From assembly GCA_963761655.1 (NCBI GenBank), contig CAVXHI010000001.1, forward strand, positions 124,001-188,000: 64,000 nucleotides of DNA. Reading direction: 5' to 3'. The position numbers and the translations under genes are program-made. This DNA is from RYN-122 sp963761655. GTDB taxonomy: Bacteria; Actinomycetota; Actinomycetes; Mycobacteriales; SCTD01. The notes below the pieces were generated by a model that was given only the letters and a program-made list of their open reading frames with translations, did no database searches and was not told where the DNA came from. Below, in pieces: positions 60,401 to 64,000 of this stretch. Positions within the stretch are counted from its first letter, which is position 1. Every line of letters begins with the position of its first letter.

Positions 60401-63400
60401 AGCAGCGACCCGCAAGCGCTGCAGTGCGCCCCCGGCCGCCCCGGCTACAGCGCCACCACCCAGGCCTGCCGCACCTCGCTGCGCTACGACACCGTCGGCC
60501 GGGTCAGCCAGGTGCTGCTGCCGACCGGCACCGGCGACAGCGACACCAGCCGCTCGCTGAGCTACCGCTACACCGACGACAGCCTCCGCGCCGCCAGCAC
60601 CGCCCCCAGCCCCACCGGCAGCGGCACCGTCACCACCGCCGCCGTCACCTACGACGGCGCCGGCCGCCCCGTCGCCACCACGAACGCCAACGGGCACACC
60701 GACACCGCCCGCTACAGCGCCGACGGGCTGGTCCTGCAGACCGAGACCGCCGCCGGCAGCGGCTACAAGCACACCACCGTCAGCAGCTACAACGCCAACG
60801 GCCAGCCCGTCCGCGTCGCCACCCCCCGCGGGCAGGACACGCCCGTCGCCGTCACCAGCTACACCGCCGACGGCCTCGCCGCGACCAGCAGCACCGGTCA
60901 AACGATCGTGCTGCCCGACCCGGCCGGCGACCCCGCCGCGCTGGACGCCGCTCTCGCCACCGGCCCGCTCATCGGGACCGTCGGCGGCACAGGCCCGATC
61001 AGCGAACTGCGGACGGGCTACACCTACGACAACGCCGGCCAGGCCGTCGAGGTCTACAGCCCCGCCGCGAGCGCCCGCCAGGCACCGAACACCAGCGGCA
61101 CCCCGGTCCGCAACAGCTACACCCCCGACCGGCTGCTCGCGAGCACCGCAACCCCCAGCTCTGAAAGCGCCGGACAACTCACCGACACCCGCACCGCCAG
61201 CTACAGCTACGACAGCGCCGGCCGCAAGACCAGCGCCAACAGCAGCAGCACCGCGAAGGGCGACGGCGGCACCCAGACGTTCAGCTACTACCCGAGCGAC
61301 CTGCTCCGCGGCCAGACCGGCCGGCCCGTCAGCCCCGGCACCGCAGGCAGCTCCGGCGGCACCAGCCAGACCGGCACGATCAGCCACCTCTACGACGCTG
61401 CAGGCAACACGCTGAGCGTCAGCGACAGCACCAGCGGCGTTACGGTCAGCGGCACCTACTACGCCGACGGCCAGCCCCGCGACACGGTCACCCGCGGCGG
61501 CTCGGGCAGCAAGGCCGTCGCCCGGCGCGCGGCCTGGTCCTACGACGGCGCCGGCCAGGTCATCGCCCGCGGCGCAGGCAACGCGACCGACACGGACGCG
61601 ACGCTGGCCGCCAGCGCCACCCGCTACACCCGCAACGACGCCGGCGTCGCCACCAAGATGACCGAGACCACCGGGCAGCTCACCAGCACGCTCGCCTACA
61701 ATCCGCTCGGCCAGCTCACGCAGCAGGACCGGCCGCACGGCACCACCCAGAAGTGGCTGTACCGAGCCGATGACCTGCTCGGCACCACCTCGGTCACCAG
61801 CGACAGCGCGACCGCCTCCGGGACAGCAGTGGCAGCGTGGAACTACGACTACGACGCCCTGGGCCGCAAGCTCACCCAGACCTACACCGGCCGCGGGGCC
61901 TTCGCCATGCCGCAGGGAAGCGGCAGCGGACCGCGCGGCAGCGAGGGCGACGCCTTCGGCGTCGCCTACCGCACCACCTACGACACCGCCGGGCGGCTGT
62001 CCCAGTTCGCCGACGCTCGCAGCACCCGGACCGTCAGCTACGACCCGGACGGCAACCGCACCGCCTACGGCGACACGAGCTGGACCTACAACCCCGACGA
62101 CACCATGAGCAGCAGCAGCACCGGCGGCAGCACCGTCCGGTTCGGCTACGACGCCGTCGGCCGCAACACCCTCGACAGCTGCGCCAGCATCACCGGCACC
62201 AGCAACCAGACCGGCACGACCTGCGCACGCCGTGACAGCTACGACGGCTTCGACCGACTCATCAGCCAGACCAGCGACAACACCAACACCAGCCCCGCCA
62301 GCTACACCTACGACGGGCTGGACCGCCAGGCCAGCATGACCACGGACAGCACAGCCGGCACCATCGCGCTTGGCGGCCTGCTCACCGGAACCACCGTCTA
62401 CAGCTACGACGGCTGGACCCAGACCGTGGAGCACCAGACCAACACCCCCGCCGACAACTCCCCCGGCGTCGGCACCAGCGAACTCACCAACACCATCACC
62501 AACGCCGGCGCAATCGCAACCACCCGCAAGACGACCGCCGGCGTCGCGACCGCGCCCGAGTACCTCTCCGAGGACGGCACCGGCAGCACCGGCCTGGTCA
62601 CCACCGGTGCCCTGGTCGGCGCCACCGACCCTGCCGGCCCGCTCATCCGCTGCGTCGCCCGCTACGACGCCTTCGGCAACCCCGACGGCAACACCGCCAC
62701 GGCTCCCACCGGCAGCTGCGCCAGCGGCAGCAGCAACACCGACACCTTCTACCGCGGCAACCGCAAAGACACCGTCACCGGCAACTACCAGCTCGGCAGC
62801 CGCACCTACGACCCCGCCAAGGCAGCCTTCCTCACCCCCGACGACTACCGAACCGGAGGCAGCACCGCCAACACCGGCATCGGCACCGACCCGCTCACCC
62901 GCAACACATACACCTACGTCAACGGCGACCCCATCAACGGCATCGACCCAAGTGGGCACTATCGGTGCGACGCAGACGACAAGCGGCACGGTTGCCTTGA
63001 GGCTGGCCAAGTAGGCAACAAGCAGGCGGAGGCCAGTGCAGCTCACCTCGCCGCGCAGACGGAGCAGCGGGAGGCCCGCACTGCCGCGGCGAAGAGGCTA
63101 GAAGCAGCCTTCCTTGACGAACGGACCACTAACGCCGCTTACAAGGGAATCCCCGCGACGACGACCCGCGTTACTGTCCCCATCATCCCTGGTGGAGGTG
63201 TAGTGCGGGGTTGCTACGCCATCGCAGCGAAGGCTGTAGGCGCGCCCGGGGCCCGATTCCGGGGCGACGGCAGCTTGCCTGCGAACGCGTCGTTCCAGGC
63301 CGATTCCTGCCGAGTCGCAGTCTTCATCGATCTGGATCGCGGTGAGGCCGTCTTCCGCCAGAGCCCAAGTTGCACCACCGATGGCATCTGCAAGAGAGGC

Positions 63401-63751
63401 AGCGCCCCTGAGGTCGGCGTCAGCCGAAGTGGTTCGGGGTTCACGCTTCAGGTCGAGGCCTTCGACCCCCTCGAGCCCGCCGTGGCGGTCGAGAACGTGA
63501 GGATCCAGGAGTTCCTTCAATTCCGGCAGAATGAGGATGGTGGCTTGGCAGTCGCAGGCATGGGGCGACGCTTCCCGTCCAAAGCTTTATTCCGCAACGA
63601 AGAGCGCATCTACCAGTTCAACGAAGGACGGTTCCTCGGCCTTGGTTTCACCAACCTTAGCGGGCTCTTCCCCTCGATGTATACGGGCTTCGGTGACTAC
63701 CAGCCGGTACCACAGCCCGGTGTTGCACCCAGCCCGCCGAGCCCAAATTGA
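54488..63751 (+). CDS. Secreted RHS/YD-repeat polymorphic toxin
   Basis: 3087 residues from GTG 54488. Signal peptide (RRSFVVVVSAALLAAGAPTLPALA); N-terminal prodomain; DNRLRE-like domain (~350-540: MLFFFGGNNDGKTITPGSTI, SWFDTATWNSSRV); DUF11 domain (~545-700: YGRGQAVVYTVKVTNPASVA); then ~2000 residues of YD/RHS repeats (Y-x-Y-D-x-x-G-R), expected to form a closed beta-shell around the toxin. The RHS core ends at ~2754-2826 (RGNRKDTVTGNYQLGSRTYD, YVNGDPINGIDPSGHYR). The final ~260 residues are the variable tip: a charged helix (AEASAAHLAAQTEQREARTA) and a beta-rich domain with FRGDGS, SCRVAVFIDLDRGEAVF and PSC, at lower GC than the core. Toxin activity unknown. The downstream overlapping ORF is the probable immunity gene. 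Confidence 0.92.
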   Translation: MRRSFVVVVSAALLAAGAPTLPALAAPPSPAAVAGAGAPSGADARRSSVGVAGGVGKSPDPRSDTGSYEAPERASAAPIQSGPASSQSSTHAPAEPGVKAGDETVSPFARQVRQADGSVQATFFDQPAFGKGSDGKRRQSDNGLAETPDSTQDAAVADRAFKPLRFGRSASKLVELGLDEGPVRLGSKDLKLGKPERSVDGALLYRDVARDTDLKLAPAGAGVRTELVLKSASAPTSFTFDLSDPKGQLGDGSYTASGGYRFTSPVDDGVQLELGTPFAYSVDVAHPGYIAGGEAGSALLDVQQIKNGFTITKTVNPAWLKGKNFPVVLDPAVTYSAATAPVVDCTIINNELVNTNLCGTTNLEIGYGSGTGTAGALRRMLFFFGGNNDGKTITPGSTIDSASLQLTMLKNYQPANPVKTVLSAYQQAASWFDTATWNSSRVVTNATTGAKTLTPWANGAGAGSTPAAAGTKQPSGAALPTADNSPYNLDVTAAAKSWASGATYMGLQVRMDDENTASTRVFAFGSRLGASSTFPKYVVNYTPPTTPVISKTSAPAVTAADYATPALAGLGLGSDPAGTAPKVYGRGQAVVYTVKVTNPASVAQSGIKVNDPLDPALKILPGSLSGCPSTAVCQLNQAGPGLQVNNLTLGPGGVATLTYTAVADNTVDRACTAVNNTATVTTIDNTTNSATSQLLVCDQALGLEPWWSYAAPTTLGPQASAQVNVATGNLVAQQVDSTPTQAHGKLSMVLRRTYNSQDTTVAALPGSVGVGWQLNFGEAGDAVADGLSPTALSVPRLSTVANPLPVVLVDRDGTRHTYTNRTITTTTSTPAPVLMMSKDSSGKLVAAANAPAALLPQLLGSALDLAKFTSVCVDSTYSPPPGVHAAMWRYIGVNSGATAGCASASGSTGLVNLGYVLMRPDRLRSEFSWDGRLLAMIDPSGVQLRYKYAGTNLQPLPLAGVEVGPLEAIYEYRASNCTTPVTTSGVAPALSSACRAYRFSYATLPATTVGGVPTPARSTTSIVDPAGRTTTYTMDAATRHLIGVTNPTGGGSWGYSYSGIEGGSCGQASLGQLCSVTDPRGTTTSFTYTPAPASQGGPARIASVTDRRGTTTTLAYPSPTAVTATRAGNRITSFSSIDSTGRAGRLEHADTAGTLYDRTVFGWDGAGGLCRQPDLAVDNNLCTVIRRSTFSGTDAADTGAQITRSTFNDQGQPVQIDRTNPAGGVDRTSYGYSLQAVAPSGSSAVLTDEIRADGHVQSAARPAATSLLYTVSDPVAVLPPRGAATGGPAGSACVNTQPCASYLTVTLPDNNAAKAPNASDPNALPCSNGGGATANTGLVCAVLAPSYDGSTTAPAGSIARSVTKYAYNTDGQRTRMTTPLAVATAGTGTPASYSYGYYGDGDTDLSGTARASGWLKTVTDPYAKFIAYGYDSAGNTVRTWDRAATDKAGSPAAAYPASAPVSAAYAQTLYGEGDPSDLANGPLAKPWRYVRSVRDPVGNTSNTCVDLNGNPNLSRSARGSNGSPILSCAAALAAPGAYDTLYDTTSPAGAAPDDRPLSVLKPEEAARNGAAADTAARTGYNAYGEVASTTDPAGAVTTYAYDGAGRQTGKAWTRGASPSNSDGTPTGASAQCNPGTPTTAADAPLPTGRIKCTSTTTYDTFAQPTSSTDAAGATTLMSYDRLGRMTQKLAPRSFTGAPTLTTVMTYDADGHTLDVCSPRQFTEGDGTCTSTSPYATHTSYDPAGRPATSTTYRTVGSPLAATMRYDADGNMTASTDPRGTVPVKAANGTTSPVSVTVTTSYDLLDRKTSSSTARDTSTTLTTRWVYNASGDLLAQAAPGEAGDNPGGPAARITGYSYDPDHRALDTVTALQAAALDPGTISGAVAGNLSDAAGQKNLRSRVHYDADGNIDARYSPRAFTSTSNSGTAALLAAPDDRFKLIVAFDRDARPSRQDVPRGDSGDSLLNDPLTNPSSDPQALQCAPGRPGYSATTQACRTSLRYDTVGRVSQVLLPTGTGDSDTSRSLSYRYTDDSLRAASTAPSPTGSGTVTTAAVTYDGAGRPVATTNANGHTDTARYSADGLVLQTETAAGSGYKHTTVSSYNANGQPVRVATPRGQDTPVAVTSYTADGLAATSSTGQTIVLPDPAGDPAALDAALATGPLIGTVGGTGPISELRTGYTYDNAGQAVEVYSPAASARQAPNTSGTPVRNSYTPDRLLASTATPSSESAGQLTDTRTASYSYDSAGRKTSANSSSTAKGDGGTQTFSYYPSDLLRGQTGRPVSPGTAGSSGGTSQTGTISHLYDAAGNTLSVSDSTSGVTVSGTYYADGQPRDTVTRGGSGSKAVARRAAWSYDGAGQVIARGAGNATDTDATLAASATRYTRNDAGVATKMTETTGQLTSTLAYNPLGQLTQQDRPHGTTQKWLYRADDLLGTTSVTSDSATASGTAVAAWNYDYDALGRKLTQTYTGRGAFAMPQGSGSGPRGSEGDAFGVAYRTTYDTAGRLSQFADARSTRTVSYDPDGNRTAYGDTSWTYNPDDTMSSSSTGGSTVRFGYDAVGRNTLDSCASITGTSNQTGTTCARRDSYDGFDRLISQTSDNTNTSPASYTYDGLDRQASMTTDSTAGTIALGGLLTGTTVYSYDGWTQTVEHQTNTPADNSPGVGTSELTNTITNAGAIATTRKTTAGVATAPEYLSEDGTGSTGLVTTGALVGATDPAGPLIRCVARYDAFGNPDGNTATAPTGSCASGSSNTDTFYRGNRKDTVTGNYQLGSRTYDPAKAAFLTPDDYRTGGSTANTGIGTDPLTRNTYTYVNGDPINGIDPSGHYRCDADDKRHGCLEAGQVGNKQAEASAAHLAAQTEQREARTAAAKRLEAAFLDERTTNAAYKGIPATTTRVTVPIIPGGGVVRGCYAIAAKAVGAPGARFRGDGSLPANASFQADSCRVAVFIDLDRGEAVFRQSPSCTTDGICKRGSAPEVGVSRSGSGFTLQVEAFDPLEPAVAVENVRIQEFLQFRQNEDGGLAVAGMGRRFPSKALFRNEERIYQFNEGRFLGLGFTNLSGLFPSMYTGFGDYQPVPQPGVAPSPPSPN

Positions 63752-64000
63752 GCCTTTTATCAATCGTTGCCCTGCTCCTGCTGCCCCTAGAACTACTCGG
63801 CATCTCGAAAGAGCCTGGCTGGAGCGCATCGACACTACAAACGATCGGCCTCTTCGCGGTGTCGCCACTGCTGGCCGTGCTAATGCACCGAGTGCGCACA
63901 CGAACCTGCCGGGTGCTTGCCGCTTTGCTCGCTGGGCTAAATGCCGCAGTGGTGATTCTTTATGTATTGGCTTTCGGGTTCGGGGCGTACTTCCTGCCAA
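63748..64000 (+). CDS. Candidate immunity protein: small polytopic membrane protein (3' end outside window)
   Basis: A TTG at 63748 overlaps the RHS stop (TTGA). From it the frame is open to the window end for 84 codons: LSLLSIVALLLLPLELLGI, then KEPGWSASTLQTIGLFAVSP, LLAVLMHRVRTRTCRVLAAL, LAGLNAAVVILYVLAFGFGA. This gives two to three transmembrane helices with a basic loop (HRVRTRTCR), a coherent membrane protein rather than a chance frame. Immunity genes directly follow RHS/CDI tips, and a membrane immunity protein would suit a tip acting at the envelope or during entry. The non-ATG start without a clear ribosome-binding site fits coupled translation. Confidence 0.6.
   Translation, partial: MSLLSIVALLLLPLELLGISKEPGWSASTLQTIGLFAVSPLLAVLMHRVRTRTCRVLAALLAGLNAAVVILYVLAFGFGAYFLP

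Noticed and set aside
1..64000. tRNA, rRNA, CRISPR arrays and prophage genes
   Set aside because: I scanned intergenic regions for T-loop (GTTCRAATC-like) signatures, spaced repeats and phage structural genes and saw none. A tRNA could still be missed by eye.

Overview
The window is chromosomal DNA from a very high-GC actinobacterium. Evidence is the G/C-ending codon use, the abundance of GTG/TTG starts, ATGA/GTGA stop-start overlaps, a LAXTG cell-wall sorting signal, actinobacterial Ino1, CwlM, SigM/anti-SigM and DUF6049 genes, and a mycobacterial-type LexA box. Gene order matches the two oriC-proximal blocks of Mycobacterium tuberculosis: cca - Nudix - DUF6049 - murJ - sigM - anti-sigma - trxB - trxA - cwlM (like Rv3907c-Rv3915), and ino1 - padR - ponA - GT - rpsF - ssb - rpsR - rplI - dnaB (like Rv0046c-Rv0058). 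The window therefore lies near the replication origin. The genus cannot be fixed; a Kineosporiales/Geodermatophilales/Motilibacter-type lineage is only a guess.

Layout. 0-4 kb: 3' part of a large repeat-built surface protein with a LAXTG anchor, then a small secreted protein. 4-10.7 kb: a D-Ala-D-Ala ligase-like enzyme, an aminotransferase, acetyltransferases, and HNH, GAF, VOC and Nudix genes. 9.6-23.3 kb: the conserved cell-wall and redox block, with a c-di-AMP (ydaO-type) riboswitch in front of an NlpC/P60 gene. 23.3-29.1 kb: membrane and secreted proteins, a palindrome-rich intergenic region, and ino1 with a PadR regulator and its operator. 29.3-43.6 kb: a class A PBP, a cluster of polyprenyl-sugar type glycosyltransferases (one shattered by many 1-base indels), a PGRP-type amidase, a secreted penicillin-acylase-family enzyme and endonuclease IV. 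43.8-48.7 kb: rpsF-ssb-rpsR-rplI and dnaB, the latter carrying a 427-residue homing-endonuclease intein.

48.8-64 kb is accessory. It holds an IS3-family element with intact inverted repeats and a 3-bp target duplication, an AvcD-like anti-phage dCTP/dCMP deaminase, a perfect LexA box followed by a tightly coupled three-gene operon (57-aa protein, YwgA/DUF4065-like protein, proteasome-like N-terminal-threonine hydrolase), and a 3087-aa secreted RHS protein with a compositionally distinct C-terminal tip. A previously unmarked membrane-protein ORF overlaps the RHS stop codon and is a likely immunity gene. The SOS-controlled peptidase operon is my best candidate for an undescribed system. In M. 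tuberculosis the slot downstream of dnaB holds DarTG, so this position may be a recurrent defence site.

Four conserved genes (cwlM, the pseudokinase, a Nudix gene, cca) each carry one indel, three of them at a G/C homopolymer. Residual assembly errors are likelier than real gene loss there; raw reads should be consulted.
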